A DNA stretch of 64,000 nucleotides, from positions 1 through 64,000 of the forward strand of contig NZ_JANCMW010000010.1 of NCBI RefSeq assembly GCF_029207565.1. Reading direction: 5' to 3'. A program made the translations under genes and the position numbers. Shown piece by piece: positions 7,512 to 16,893 of this stretch. The notes under the pieces were generated by a model. That model did not search any database. It was not told the DNA's origin and was given only the letters and a program-made list of their open reading frames with translations. The DNA comes from Marinobacter iranensis (lineage in GTDB: Bacteria; Pseudomonadota; Gammaproteobacteria; Pseudomonadales; Oleiphilaceae). How positions within the stretch are numbered: the first letter of the stretch is position 1; every line of letters begins with the position of its first letter.

Positions 7512-10427
7512 ATGTTGCACTATTACGACCCGAGTAAGACCGATCCCGGCAAGAGCGGCCCGAACCCGAACATCGACTATGGAACGCCGCCGAGTACATC
7601 CGAAACCCTGGTCAGCCTGTCCATCGACGGCACCGACATCGCTGTGCCTGAAGGCACTTCGGTGCTGCGGGCAGCAACCCTGGCGGGCATCAATATCCCC
7701 AAACTGTGCGCGTCGGACAACCTGGAAGCCTTTGGCTCCTGCCGCATGTGCGCGGTGGAAATCGAAGGTCGACGGGGTTATCCCGCGTCCTGTACCACGC
7801 CGGTTTCCGAAGGCATGGCGGTCACCACCCAGAACGGCAAACTGGCGAAGCTCCGGCGTAACATCATGGAGCTGTACATTTCCGATCACCCGCTGGACTG
7901 CCTCACATGTCCGGCCAATGGCAACTGCGAACTGCAGGACGTGGCCGGTGCCGTGGGTCTGCGGGAAGTGCGCTATGGCTTCGAGGGCGAGAACCACCTG
8001 GATGCGGAAGTGGACGACTCCAACCCCTACTTCAGCTTCGACCCCAGCAAGTGCATCGTTTGCTCCCGCTGTGTGCGTGCCTGTGAGGAAGTGCAGGGCA
8101 CCTTCGCCCTGACCATCGACGGCCGTGGTTTTGATTCCAAGGTCTCCGCCGGCCAGAACGACCCGTTCATGGATTCCGAGTGTGTGTCCTGCGGCGCCTG
8201 CGTGCAGGCCTGCCCCACCTCCACGTTGATGGAAAAGAGCGTGATCGACGCCGGCCAGCCCGAGCACAGTGTGGTGACCACCTGCGCCTACTGCGGCGTG
8301 GGCTGCTCGTTCAAGGCGGAAATGAAAGGCGACCAGCTGGTGCGCATGGTGCCCTACAAGGGTGGCGACGCCAACCACGGCCACTCCTGCGTGAAGGGGC
8401 GCTTTGCCTTCGGCTACGCCACCCACAAGGACCGCATCAAGGAACCGATGATCCGGGACTCCATCAACGACCCCTGGAAAGTGGTGTCCTGGGACGAGGC
8501 CATCGAGTTTTCGGCGAAGAAACTCAGGGACACCCAGGCGAAATATGGCCGGGAAAGCATTGGTGGCATCACTTCCTCCCGCTGCACCAACGAGGAAACC
8601 TACCTGGTTCAGAAACTGATCCGGACGGCGTTCGGTAACAACAACACCGATACCTGTGCGCGGGTGTGTCATTCCCCCACCGGCTTTGGTCTGAAGACCA
8701 CTATGGGCGAATCCGCCGGTACCCAGACCTTCGATTCGGTGATGAAAGCGGACACCATCGTTGTGATCGGCGCCAACCCTACCGATGCCCACCCGGTGTT
8801 TGCTTCGCTGATGCGCCGTCGCCTGCGCCAGGGTGCAAAACTGATTGTGATTGATCCGCGCCGCATCGACCTGCTGAAAACGCCCCACGGCACCGAGGGC
8901 ATTCACCTGCCGCTACGCCCGGGCACCAACGTGGCCATGGTGAATTCCCTGGCCCACGTGATTGTGACCGAGGGTCTGGAGGACAAGGCCTTTATCGAGA
9001 GCCGCTGCGAATCCAGGCAGTACAAACAGTGGCGTGAGTTCATCTGCGAGGAACGCAATTCGCCGGAAACCCTGGAAGCGGTGACCGGCGTCCCCGCCGA
9101 ACGGGTAAGGGAAGCCGCCCGCGCATACGGCGAAGCGGGCAACGGTGCCATTTACTACGGCCTGGGTGTCACCGAGCACAGCCAGGGTTCCACCATGGTC
9201 ATGGGCATCGCCAACCTGGCCATGGCCACCGGCAACATCGGCCGTGAAGGGGTGGGTGTGAACCCATTGCGGGGCCAGAACAACGTTCAGGGTTCCTGCG
9301 ACATGGGCTCCTTCCCCCACGAACTGCCAGGGTACCAGCATGTGGGCGACCCGGCCGTGCGGGCCAAGTTTCAGGACTCCTGGGGCGTGGCCATTGACGA
9401 CGAACCGGGGCTGCGGATTCCCAATATGTTTGATGCTGCCATTGCCGGCAGCTTCAAGGCCATGTATGTGCAGGGCGAGGACATTGCCCAGTCCGATCCC
9501 AATACCCAACATGTGGAGGCAGCGCTCAGCTCGCTGGATTGCCTGATCGTGCAGGACATCTTCCTGAACGAAACCGCCAAGTACGCCCACGTGCTGCTGC
9601 CGGGCTCCACCTTCCTGGAGAAGAATGGCACCTTTACCAACGCCGAGCGCCGCATCAACCGGGTGCGTAAGGTAATGGCACCGGTGGCGGGCCTGGAGGA
9701 CTGGGAAGTGACTATGGCCCTGTCTAACGCCCTGGGCTACCCCATGCACTACAATCACCCCTCCGAAATCATGGACGAGATCGCCCGGCTGACGCCAACG
9801 TTCACCGGTGTCAGTTACGACAAACTGGACGAGTTGGGCAGTATCCAGTGGCCCTGCAACGAGGAACATCCGGGCGGCACGCCGACCATGCACACCCTGG
9901 ATTTCCCGATCGGCAAGGGCAAGTTCGCGGTTACTGAGTATGTCGCCAGCGAGGAGAAAGCCAACCGCAAGTTCCCGCTGCTGCTGACCACCGGGCGCAT
10001 CCTGAGCCAGTACAACGTAGGCGCGCAAACCCGTCGCACCGAGAACAGCCAGTGGCATAACGAGGATGTACTGGAGATTCACCCCAGCGACGCCGAACTG
10101 CGCGGTATTCGTGAGGGCGACTGGCTTGGCATCACCAGCCGCGTGGGACAGACGGTTCTGCGGGCGAGGATCAGTGACCGCATGCTGCCGGGGGTGGTCT
10201 GGACCACCTTCCATCACCCGGGCAGTGGCGCCAATGTGATCACCACCGACAGCTCCGACTGGGCCACCAACTGCCCGGAATACAAGGTGACGGCGGTTCA
10301 GGTGGAGAAGGTGTCCCAGCCGTCGGAATGGCAGCGCCATTTCGAGCAGTTCGACCAGCGTCAGCTCAAGTTACTGAAATCTGAGGCTGGTCACACGGAG
10401 CCGTCTGATGCGCCGGCGCTCAAGTAG
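7512..10427 (+). CDS. fdsA: NAD-dependent formate dehydrogenase alpha (catalytic) subunit
   Basis: A 971-aa molybdopterin subunit that oxidises formate to CO2. In order: a plant-type [2Fe-2S] domain (C66, C77, C80, C94), a NuoG-type His/Cys cluster (H126, C130, C133, C139), two ferredoxin [4Fe-4S] motifs (CIVCSRC, CVSCGAC), the molybdopterin-domain cluster (CAYCGVGC plus C293), the active site CARVCHSP (C386, H387) and a C-terminal molybdopterin dinucleotide-binding domain. Cysteine rather than selenocysteine is used at the metal. The ATG at 7512 has GGAGG 8 nt upstream. The gene overlaps fdhD by 20 nt. Confidence 0.97.
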   Translation: MLHYYDPSKTDPGKSGPNPNIDYGTPPSTSETLVSLSIDGTDIAVPEGTSVLRAATLAGINIPKLCASDNLEAFGSCRMCAVEIEGRRGYPASCTTPVSEGMAVTTQNGKLAKLRRNIMELYISDHPLDCLTCPANGNCELQDVAGAVGLREVRYGFEGENHLDAEVDDSNPYFSFDPSKCIVCSRCVRACEEVQGTFALTIDGRGFDSKVSAGQNDPFMDSECVSCGACVQACPTSTLMEKSVIDAGQPEHSVVTTCAYCGVGCSFKAEMKGDQLVRMVPYKGGDANHGHSCVKGRFAFGYATHKDRIKEPMIRDSINDPWKVVSWDEAIEFSAKKLRDTQAKYGRESIGGITSSRCTNEETYLVQKLIRTAFGNNNTDTCARVCHSPTGFGLKTTMGESAGTQTFDSVMKADTIVVIGANPTDAHPVFASLMRRRLRQGAKLIVIDPRRIDLLKTPHGTEGIHLPLRPGTNVAMVNSLAHVIVTEGLEDKAFIESRCESRQYKQWREFICEERNSPETLEAVTGVPAERVREAARAYGEAGNGAIYYGLGVTEHSQGSTMVMGIANLAMATGNIGREGVGVNPLRGQNNVQGSCDMGSFPHELPGYQHVGDPAVRAKFQDSWGVAIDDEPGLRIPNMFDAAIAGSFKAMYVQGEDIAQSDPNTQHVEAALSSLDCLIVQDIFLNETAKYAHVLLPGSTFLEKNGTFTNAERRINRVRKVMAPVAGLEDWEVTMALSNALGYPMHYNHPSEIMDEIARLTPTFTGVSYDKLDELGSIQWPCNEEHPGGTPTMHTLDFPIGKGKFAVTEYVASEEKANRKFPLLLTTGRILSQYNVGAQTRRTENSQWHNEDVLEIHPSDAELRGIREGDWLGITSRVGQTVLRARISDRMLPGVVWTTFHHPGSGANVITTDSSDWATNCPEYKVTAVQVEKVSQPSEWQRHFEQFDQRQLKLLKSEAGHTEPSDAPALK

Positions 10428-11295
10428 TCCGGAATCAGCTGCCGTGGCAGCCACTGGCCCCGATTCGCCCAAAGATTTCCCGGCGGTCCGTCAGACCGCC
10501 GTGGAGGTTTGTGGTGGAATTGAGGGCGCGCCAGGGCAGGACCTGGTGGCCGAAGAAGTGCCCGTGGCGATGGTGTACAACGGCGTCTCCCATGCGGTAA
10601 TGATGGCCTCCCCCTGCGATCTGGAGGACTTTGCGCTGGGCTTCAGCCTCACTGAAGGCGTTCTGGACCGCCCGGACCAACTGTTCCAACTGGATGTGGT
10701 GATGGTGGAAGACGGCATTTCCATCGAGATGCACATAGCGGGTGAGTGTTTTGCACGGTTGCGGAAACAGAGACGGAACATGACAGGACGGACCGGGTGC
10801 GGGCTGTGTGGCACCGAATCCCTGGCCCACGCCGTCCGGGCGATACCCCGGGTGCCGATCCACACGGTGCCGGGTGACGAGCTGGTACAGCAGGCCCTGC
10901 GCAATCTTCGGAACCACCAGCCCCTGCAGAAACAGACCGGGGCCACTCACGGCGCCGCCTGGTGCGACAACCAGGGTCGCATTGAGCTGGCCCGGGAAGA
11001 TGTCGGTCGCCACAACGCACTGGACAAACTGATCGGTGCGCGTACACGGGAATTCGGCGACACAGCCTTTGATGACGGCTTTGCGCTGATTTCCAGCCGC
11101 GCCAGTTTCGAGATGGTGCACAAAAGCGCCAGCGTTGGTATCCGTTGCCTGGTCGCGGTCTCTGCGGCCACGGCCCTGGCTGTCCGGGAGGCGGGAAAGG
11201 CCGGCATGACGCTGATTGGTTTTGCTCGTCCCGGACGGCACGTGATCTACAACCGTGGTGATGACCAACCTTCTGAGGAATGCGAGGATGAGTGA
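10408..11295 (+). CDS. fdhD: Formate dehydrogenase accessory sulfurtransferase
   Basis: A 295-aa FdhD/FdsC family protein that transfers sulfur to the molybdenum cofactor before its insertion into formate dehydrogenase. The conserved GCGLCG motif (the CxxC that receives persulfide) is at about residues 131-136, and the family blocks EDVGRHNALDK and ISSRASFEMVHK follow. It starts inside fdsA and overlaps fdsD, indicating translational coupling. Confidence 0.95.
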   Translation: MRRRSSSPESAAVAATGPDSPKDFPAVRQTAVEVCGGIEGAPGQDLVAEEVPVAMVYNGVSHAVMMASPCDLEDFALGFSLTEGVLDRPDQLFQLDVVMVEDGISIEMHIAGECFARLRKQRRNMTGRTGCGLCGTESLAHAVRAIPRVPIHTVPGDELVQQALRNLRNHQPLQKQTGATHGAAWCDNQGRIELAREDVGRHNALDKLIGARTREFGDTAFDDGFALISSRASFEMVHKSASVGIRCLVAVSAATALAVREAGKAGMTLIGFARPGRHVIYNRGDDQPSEECEDE

Positions 11296-11509
11296 CCAAC
11301 AGCTCCAGAACCTGATCAAGATGATCAACCAGATCAGCGACAATAACCTCCACCATGGCGATGAGAGCGAGGCGACCGAGGTAGTTGCTAACCATATCAA
11401 GAAGTTCTGGGCCCGGAGTATGAAACAGCAAATCACCGATTACGCAACGTCGGACGGGGTAGAGTTGAATTCCGTTTCCCGGCTGGCAGTCAAATGTCTC
11501 ATGAAGTGA
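11288..11509 (+). CDS. fdsD: Formate dehydrogenase delta subunit
   Basis: A 73-aa FdsD-type small subunit beginning MSDQQLQNLIKMINQI, with the conserved FWARSMKQQI near the middle. The ATG at 11288 overlaps the fdhD stop by 8 nt and has GAGGA upstream. FdsD is a component of the purified FdsABG complex and is needed for full activity in other bacteria; it has no cofactor motif. Last gene of the operon. Confidence 0.9.
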   Translation: MSDQQLQNLIKMINQISDNNLHHGDESEATEVVANHIKKFWARSMKQQITDYATSDGVELNSVSRLAVKCLMK

Positions 11510-11529
11510 GTTATCGTGGCTTTGATTTA

Positions 11530-11548
11530 GACAATGATAATTGTTAGC
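11530..11548. promoter_or_regulatory. Fur box upstream of TonB receptor
   Basis: The 19-mer beginning gacaatgataat matches the Fur consensus at 15 of 19 positions by eye. It lies about 80 nt upstream of the receptor start at 11629, consistent with iron repression. Confidence 0.8.
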
Positions 11549-11628
11549 ATTTGCACCTCATTAACATGAGGTAATGCCTGTCATCCAGAAGATGTGGGCC
11601 AAATGCATTAACAATTCGAGAACTGTCT

Positions 11629-13758
11629 ATGAAAACTCCGGAGTCACGTCCCCTGCTGTTGGCCCTGGCCATGGCGGCCGTTCCCGGCGCTGTGCTGGCG
11701 CAATCCTCCTCGAACAACCCATCTGGCGGTAACGCCGAAGCCCTGCCTGATCTGGTTATTACTGCCACGCGCAACAAAAGTACGGCCGGAGAGACTCCGC
11801 AGAAAACGACCATCATTACCCGTGAGCAGATCGAGCAGCAGCAGGCAATTACCAATGACCCCGGCCAGGTGCTGAGCAACCTGATCCCCTCCTATTCCCC
11901 GGGCCGCCAGAAACTGTCCAATGCCGGTGAAACCTTCCGGGGCCGGTCGCCCCTGTTCCTGGTGGACGGTGTGCCCCAGAGCAACCCGCTACGGGACAGT
12001 GCGCGGGACAGTTACACCATCGACCTGGACATGGTCGAGCGCATTGAGGTGATCCACGGCGCCAGTGCCGAGCATGGCCTGGGCGCCACCGGCGGCATCA
12101 TCAATTTTGTGACCCGTAGGCCCGAAAGCGGCCGGATGTCCCAGTCCGTCTCCGCCAGCGTTACCAGTGACGACGATGTGGATTCCGACGGCCAGGGCTA
12201 CAAGGTGGGTTACCGGGTCAGTGGACAGCAGGGCCGCTGGGATTATCTGCTGGGCGGAAATATCCAGGAACGGGGCATCTTCTACGACGGCAAGGACCGT
12301 CTGGTGGGCGTTGCCTACCCCGGCGAACTCCAGAACTCGGAAAGTTACGACGTTCTCGCCAAGCTGGGCTACTGGCTGGACGACGACCAGAACGTGGGGT
12401 TTTTCATCAACCGCTTTGAGCTTGAAGGCATGGGTGGTTACGTGCCGGTGCCCGGTGACCGCGATAATGGCGTACCCACCATGGCGCGCCCGGGTATTCC
12501 CGATGGTGAGCCCGGATACAATGAAGTTACCACCGCCCGTCTCTCGTATTCCCATGGCGACTGGCTGGGCAACCAGGTGGATACCCAGTTCTACAGCCAG
12601 ACCTTCCGGGCCCGGTTTGCCACCACCCCCTACTTTCCGTATGTGGATAGCAACGGCAATTCCCAGTTGGACCAGACCCGTAACGAATCCGACAAACTGG
12701 GCGCCAAATTCACCCTTACCCGGGACGGTTTGCTGAACGATCACCTCACCCTGACAACCGGGCTGGATGTCCTCGAGGATGAAACCCGGCAGATGTTGGT
12801 CGAAACAGGGCGGACTTACGTACCCAAGTCGCAGTTTCGCAATTACGCGGCCTTCCTGCAGGGCGATATTGCGGTTACTGATAGTCTGACTCTGCATACC
12901 GGCGTTCGCCACGAACAGGCGGATCTCAAGGTGGACACCTACAACACCATCGACCGCAGCAATGTCACCCAGGACAACGTCACCGTCCAGGGTGGCAACC
13001 CGGACTTCAACGAGACCCTGTTCAACGCGGGTGTGGTCTACCAGGCCACCGACCATATACAGCTGTTTGCCAACTATTCCGAGGGTTTTGGCATGCCGGA
13101 TGTGGGCCGTGTGCTGCGAGGTATCGGTGACCCCGGTCAGGACGTCGATAACCTGCTGCAACTACAACCCATTGTGACGGACAACCGCGAAATTGGTACC
13201 CGGTTCGACTGGGACCGCTACCATCTGGAGGTGAGTTACTACGAGTCGGATTCGGACTTTGGTGAGCGCCTGACCGAAGTGAATGGCACCTGGGTTGGCA
13301 GCCGGGAAAAAACCGAGATCCAGGGTGTGGAAGTGACGGCCGATGCGGACCTGAACGAAGCACATAACCTGGCGTTCTCCTACACCTATGCCGCGGGCAA
13401 ATCCGATACCGACGGTGATGGCGATGTGGACACCAAGCTGAGCGGCATCAACATTGCGCCGGAAACCTTCAGGTTGAGCTGGTCAGCGGCCTGGACACCA
13501 GCGTTGTCCAGCCACCTGCAGTTCAGCCAGTTCCTGGATCGGGACATTGAGGGCGACGACCTGGATTTCGACGGTTACGGATTGCTGGATGGCTCCGTGA
13601 TCTACCAGACCCGTGCCGGGAAGGTTTCCCTCGGTATCGAGAACCTGCTGGATAAGGACTACTTCACCTACTACTCCCAGTCTGCCCGGGTCAGTGACGA
13701 GTATTACTTCCAGGGCCGTGGCCGCACTATTACCCTGGGGTATCAGCTCGACTTCTGA
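11629..13758 (+). CDS. TonB-dependent ferric-siderophore receptor
   Basis: A 709-aa outer-membrane receptor. Residues 1-25 are a signal peptide ending AVLAQ; the plug domain (about 40-165) carries PDLVITATRNK (TonB box region), SPLFLVDGVPQ and IEVIHGASAEHGLGATGGI. The remainder is a 22-strand barrel ending in the aromatic terminus LGYQLDF. There is no N-terminal signalling (STN) domain, so no sigma/FecR-type control is expected. A Fur box precedes it and a siderophore ABC system lies convergently downstream, its likely partner. The ligand is not deducible. Confidence 0.93.
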   Translation: MKTPESRPLLLALAMAAVPGAVLAQSSSNNPSGGNAEALPDLVITATRNKSTAGETPQKTTIITREQIEQQQAITNDPGQVLSNLIPSYSPGRQKLSNAGETFRGRSPLFLVDGVPQSNPLRDSARDSYTIDLDMVERIEVIHGASAEHGLGATGGIINFVTRRPESGRMSQSVSASVTSDDDVDSDGQGYKVGYRVSGQQGRWDYLLGGNIQERGIFYDGKDRLVGVAYPGELQNSESYDVLAKLGYWLDDDQNVGFFINRFELEGMGGYVPVPGDRDNGVPTMARPGIPDGEPGYNEVTTARLSYSHGDWLGNQVDTQFYSQTFRARFATTPYFPYVDSNGNSQLDQTRNESDKLGAKFTLTRDGLLNDHLTLTTGLDVLEDETRQMLVETGRTYVPKSQFRNYAAFLQGDIAVTDSLTLHTGVRHEQADLKVDTYNTIDRSNVTQDNVTVQGGNPDFNETLFNAGVVYQATDHIQLFANYSEGFGMPDVGRVLRGIGDPGQDVDNLLQLQPIVTDNREIGTRFDWDRYHLEVSYYESDSDFGERLTEVNGTWVGSREKTEIQGVEVTADADLNEAHNLAFSYTYAAGKSDTDGDGDVDTKLSGINIAPETFRLSWSAAWTPALSSHLQFSQFLDRDIEGDDLDFDGYGLLDGSVIYQTRAGKVSLGIENLLDKDYFTYYSQSARVSDEYYFQGRGRTITLGYQLDF

Positions 13759-13772
13759 TCAGCCGCCATTCC

Positions 13773-13800
13773 ACAGTCCGGGGCCTTTGCTCCGGGCTGT
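13773..13800. terminator. Imperfect hairpin between convergent genes
   Basis: ACAGTCCGGGG and CTCCGGGCTGT pair with two mismatches across a 6-nt loop, between the receptor stop and the permease stop. No clear U tract follows, so termination is only inferred. Confidence 0.35.
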
Positions 13801-13807
13801 GCCTTCA

Positions 13808-14854
13808 TCACCCCAGTTCGCGCCTGAGCCGGTACAGCAGGTACACAAAAAACGGCGCGCCGATACCGGCCACAAAGATACCCGCCGGCAGGTCCCTGGG
13901 TATGAAGGCAACCCGCCCGATCCAGTCCGCATAAAGAAGAATCAACGCGCCTATGAGTGCCGCGATGGGTAGCAAGCCCGTATGTCCGCTGGTAACCAGA
14001 CGCCTTGCCATGTGCGGTGCGATCAGGCCGACGAAACCGACTGCCCCTGCATAGGCCACGGCGGAACCGGCTAGTCCCACAGCCAATACCAGAAACAACA
14101 GTCGATGACTCTGCAGGGCGCTACCCAGGCCCTGAGCCATGTCCTCCCCCATGGACTGGGCGTCCAGGTGTCGCAGTTTGATCAGCGCCAGGGGCCAGCA
14201 AACCACCAGCCAGGGTGCCAGGGCGGTTACGTCGTGCCATTGCGAGGCGTAGAGGCTTCCCGTCAGCCAGATATAGGCATTCATGGCGGTGGAGTCCGGG
14301 CTCAGTACCAGCAGAAGGGTGGTCACTGCCGTCAGTGCAGCGGCGAGGCCGACACCAACAAGAACCAGTCTGGCGGGGCTGATACCCCGGTGCCAGGCCA
14401 GGGCCGTAATGCAAAGAGCGACAGCGAAAGCGCCGCCCATGGCGACCGGCGCCAGCAACAGGGAGGTGCCGGCGACACCGCCCAGCCAGAGAAACAGCAC
14501 CGCTGCTGCAGACGCCCCACTGGTGATGCCAATAACGTCCGGAGAGGCCAGCGGGTTTCTTACCAGGCCCTGCAGGATAAGGCCCGCAGAACCCAGTGCG
14601 CCACCCACCAGTATGGCCATGATTATCCTGGGTAAACGGATTTCCAGGATGATCAGCGACAGCTCCGACTGGCCCGGGGCAACCAGTGTGCCGAGTACCT
14701 CCATAAACGATGTTGGATGGCTGCCCGAGGCCAGCGCCAGAAGACTGCTAACGGCCAACAACACCGCCAGGGCCAGCGTGACCACCAGTACCCTGACATT
14801 CAGCTTGACCGACCAGCGGTCTTTGGGCGATCGAAGGACGAGGGAGCGGGTCAT
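13808..14854 (-). CDS. FecCD-family siderophore ABC permease (second)
   Basis: A 348-aa BtuC/FecCD-type inner-membrane permease with about nine to ten hydrophobic segments. Family blocks include LRLPRIIMAILVGGALGSAG, NPLASPDVIGITSGA and GFVGLIAPHMARRLV. It overlaps the upstream permease gene by 4 nt (ATGA), so the two are probably made together as the heterodimeric channel for the binding protein encoded at 15849-16796. Confidence 0.93.
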   Translation of the reverse strand: MTRSLVLRSPKDRWSVKLNVRVLVVTLALAVLLAVSSLLALASGSHPTSFMEVLGTLVAPGQSELSLIILEIRLPRIIMAILVGGALGSAGLILQGLVRNPLASPDVIGITSGASAAAVLFLWLGGVAGTSLLLAPVAMGGAFAVALCITALAWHRGISPARLVLVGVGLAAALTAVTTLLLVLSPDSTAMNAYIWLTGSLYASQWHDVTALAPWLVVCWPLALIKLRHLDAQSMGEDMAQGLGSALQSHRLLFLVLAVGLAGSAVAYAGAVGFVGLIAPHMARRLVTSGHTGLLPIAALIGALILLYADWIGRVAFIPRDLPAGIFVAGIGAPFFVYLLYRLRRELG

Positions 14855-15864
14855 GACACTTTCCTCAGGTGCCGGGCAAGGTGGAGGAACAACGGCGTGC
14901 CCATTAATGCCGTCATTACACCCACGGGGACCTCCTGGGGAGGTATGACCAACCGGGCGACGGTATCGGCGGCCAGCAGAAGAGTAGCGCCGAGAATGGC
15001 AGACAGGGGCAGAAACCAGCGGTGATCGGTGCCGAAAATTCCCCGGGCCATATGCGGCACAATCAGGCCGACAAAACCGATCAGCCCCGCCATGGCCACG
15101 GATGTGCCCGCCAGCACGATGACCACAAGGCCGATCAGCAGCCTCACATGTCCCACTTTCAGGCCCAGGCCGCGGACCACCTCATCGTCCAGCCCCAGCA
15201 GGTTCAGTTGTCGGCATAACAGCAGGGCAACGAGCAATGCCAGGCAGAACAGCGGCAGCAGCGGCAGTATCGCCTCCAGGTCGCGTCCGGAGACGGATCC
15301 CGCCAGCCAGAACAGGATGCTCTCGAAACGGTCCTGGTTGAGGATCAGCAGGCCCTGGGCAAAGGACACAAACAGGGCAGTGACCGCGACACCGGCAAGA
15401 ACCGTACGCACGGGGGATATCCCGCGCCCGGCTTCCTGGCCCAGGAAATAGACCAGAAATGCGGCTGTGGCCGCCCCGGTAAAGGCTGCCCACACCAGTT
15501 CGGAGGGTGAGGTCAGTGAGAACAGCGTGGCACCGACGACCACGAAGAACATGGCTCCGGCATTGATGCCCAGGATGCCGGGCGAGGCGAGTGGATTGCG
15601 GGTAAGTGTCTGCATCAGCGCACCAGCAATGGCCAGGCCAGCACCCACGATCAGCGCGGTCATGGTGCGGGAAAAGCGCTCGGTGCGGATAACCAGGTGT
15701 TCCAGGGAGCCGGGGTCGTAATCCACCAGGCTTGCCGCCAGCATATCCAGCGAGACCGGTATGTGCCCGAAGACCAGGCTGGATACCATGGCCGCCAGCA
15801 GCAGGCCCAGGCAGAACAGGGCGCCCGACACTCTTGCCAGCAGGGACGTCAGCACAGGGCGCAC
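14851..15864 (-). CDS. FecCD-family siderophore ABC permease (first)
   Basis: A 337-aa FecCD permease with the conserved blocks NPLASPGILGINAGA and GFVGLIVPHMARGIFG. It overlaps the binding-protein gene by 16 nt and the following permease by 4 nt. Together with that permease it would form the membrane channel; the ATPase is encoded divergently at 16894. Confidence 0.93.
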   Translation of the reverse strand: MRPVLTSLLARVSGALFCLGLLLAAMVSSLVFGHIPVSLDMLAASLVDYDPGSLEHLVIRTERFSRTMTALIVGAGLAIAGALMQTLTRNPLASPGILGINAGAMFFVVVGATLFSLTSPSELVWAAFTGAATAAFLVYFLGQEAGRGISPVRTVLAGVAVTALFVSFAQGLLILNQDRFESILFWLAGSVSGRDLEAILPLLPLFCLALLVALLLCRQLNLLGLDDEVVRGLGLKVGHVRLLIGLVVIVLAGTSVAMAGLIGFVGLIVPHMARGIFGTDHRWFLPLSAILGATLLLAADTVARLVIPPQEVPVGVMTALMGTPLFLHLARHLRKVS

Positions 15865-16796
15865 TCCCGTTGATCTGGCTGCTCCAGGTCGTAGTGCCGG
15901 TATAGTTCATCAAGCATACGGTTGGCGGCGATAATGCCGGCCCCCATGTTCCAGGTCACCGGGTCCACCTGATAGACATCGTTCTGTCGCACCGCCCGCA
16001 GGCTGTTCCAGAGTGGGTGGCTGGACCAGGCATCGTAGGTGCGCTGCACCGCGGGGTCGTCCTCCATGAAGATAAAGACTGCCTCGGCATCCATCGCCGG
16101 GATGCTTTCCTGGCTGGTGAGCTTTATGCCCCAGCCCTCCTTGCGATGGTCAACCGGAGCGACAAACCCCAATTCGTCCAGAACGGAACGGGCGAAACCA
16201 TCGTAGTAGATGCGGGCATGGTCGGCGCGAAAGCTGAGGATTGCCACTTCCTGGGGCCAATGCTCACCCAGTTTGCGCCGGATCCGGGTCCTGAAATCCT
16301 CCACCCGTGCCTGCCATTGCGCCAGCAATGCCTCACCGCTTGCCATGCGGCCGGTGGCTTCCGCCATCAGTGCCAGCAGTGCCTTGAAATCATAGACGTT
16401 GCCCGGAATGACGGTGGGAGCGATACGGGTCAGCAGGGGGTAGATGGTTCGGTGGCGGTTCCGGGCCCCGACAATCAGGTCCGGCGACAGCCAGGCAATA
16501 CGCTCCAGGTCCGGCTGGGTTTCGAGCCCGAGATAGGTGACGTCCTGAAGCTCAGACCTCAGGTAGTGGTACATGGGCTTTTCGGTCCAGGACTCCACCA
16601 CGCCCACCGGTTCAATGCCCAGTGCCACGGCGGTGTCGGTTGCCCCCTGATAGAGCGACACAACGCGATCCGGGCTGCCCTGGATGGTGGCGCTGCCTAG
16701 CGCGTGCTCCACGACGGTGACGGAGTTGGTGGCAGTGGCAGCAGGTGACAGGACAAAACTGGTGGCGATCAGCAGGAAGCCGGCATTGCGGAGCAT
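15849..16796 (-). CDS. Periplasmic siderophore-binding protein
   Basis: A 315-aa class III (FepB/FhuD-type) solute-binding protein. Residues 1-22 form a signal peptide; the conserved DRVVSLYQGATDTAVALGIEP and PDLIVGARN segments mark the first lobe, and a long helix links to the second. First gene of a three-gene minus-strand operon with two permeases. Its start is about 100 nt from the divergent ATPase gene and shares a Fur-like site with it. Confidence 0.9.
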   Translation of the reverse strand: MLRNAGFLLIATSFVLSPAATATNSVTVVEHALGSATIQGSPDRVVSLYQGATDTAVALGIEPVGVVESWTEKPMYHYLRSELQDVTYLGLETQPDLERIAWLSPDLIVGARNRHRTIYPLLTRIAPTVIPGNVYDFKALLALMAEATGRMASGEALLAQWQARVEDFRTRIRRKLGEHWPQEVAILSFRADHARIYYDGFARSVLDELGFVAPVDHRKEGWGIKLTSQESIPAMDAEAVFIFMEDDPAVQRTYDAWSSHPLWNSLRAVRQNDVYQVDPVTWNMGAGIIAANRMLDELYRHYDLEQPDQRECALC

Positions 16797-16839
16797 GGTG
16801 AATCCGATTGATGGACGGTCGGTGACAACGGACCGATTT

Positions 16840-16858
16840 GATAATGAGAATGGGAGAT
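16840..16858. promoter_or_regulatory. Fur-like site between divergent siderophore genes
   Basis: gataatgagaatgggagat matches the left half of the Fur consensus well (11 of 19 overall), with another GATAAT immediately to the right. The position between the binding-protein and ATPase starts fits shared iron control. Confidence 0.45.
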
Positions 16859-16893
16859 AATATCATCTGAGCTCATTCAAAAGCGACGTCAAC

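Noticed and set aside
5856..8906. A 1016-aa open frame on the minus strand
   Set aside because: It is wholly antisense to fdsG, fdsB and fdsA, which have clear domains. Its histidine/glycine-rich translation is typical of an antisense shadow in high-GC DNA.
8913..10340. A 475-aa open frame on the minus strand
   Set aside because: Antisense to the molybdopterin domain of fdsA, with no ribosome site or domain.
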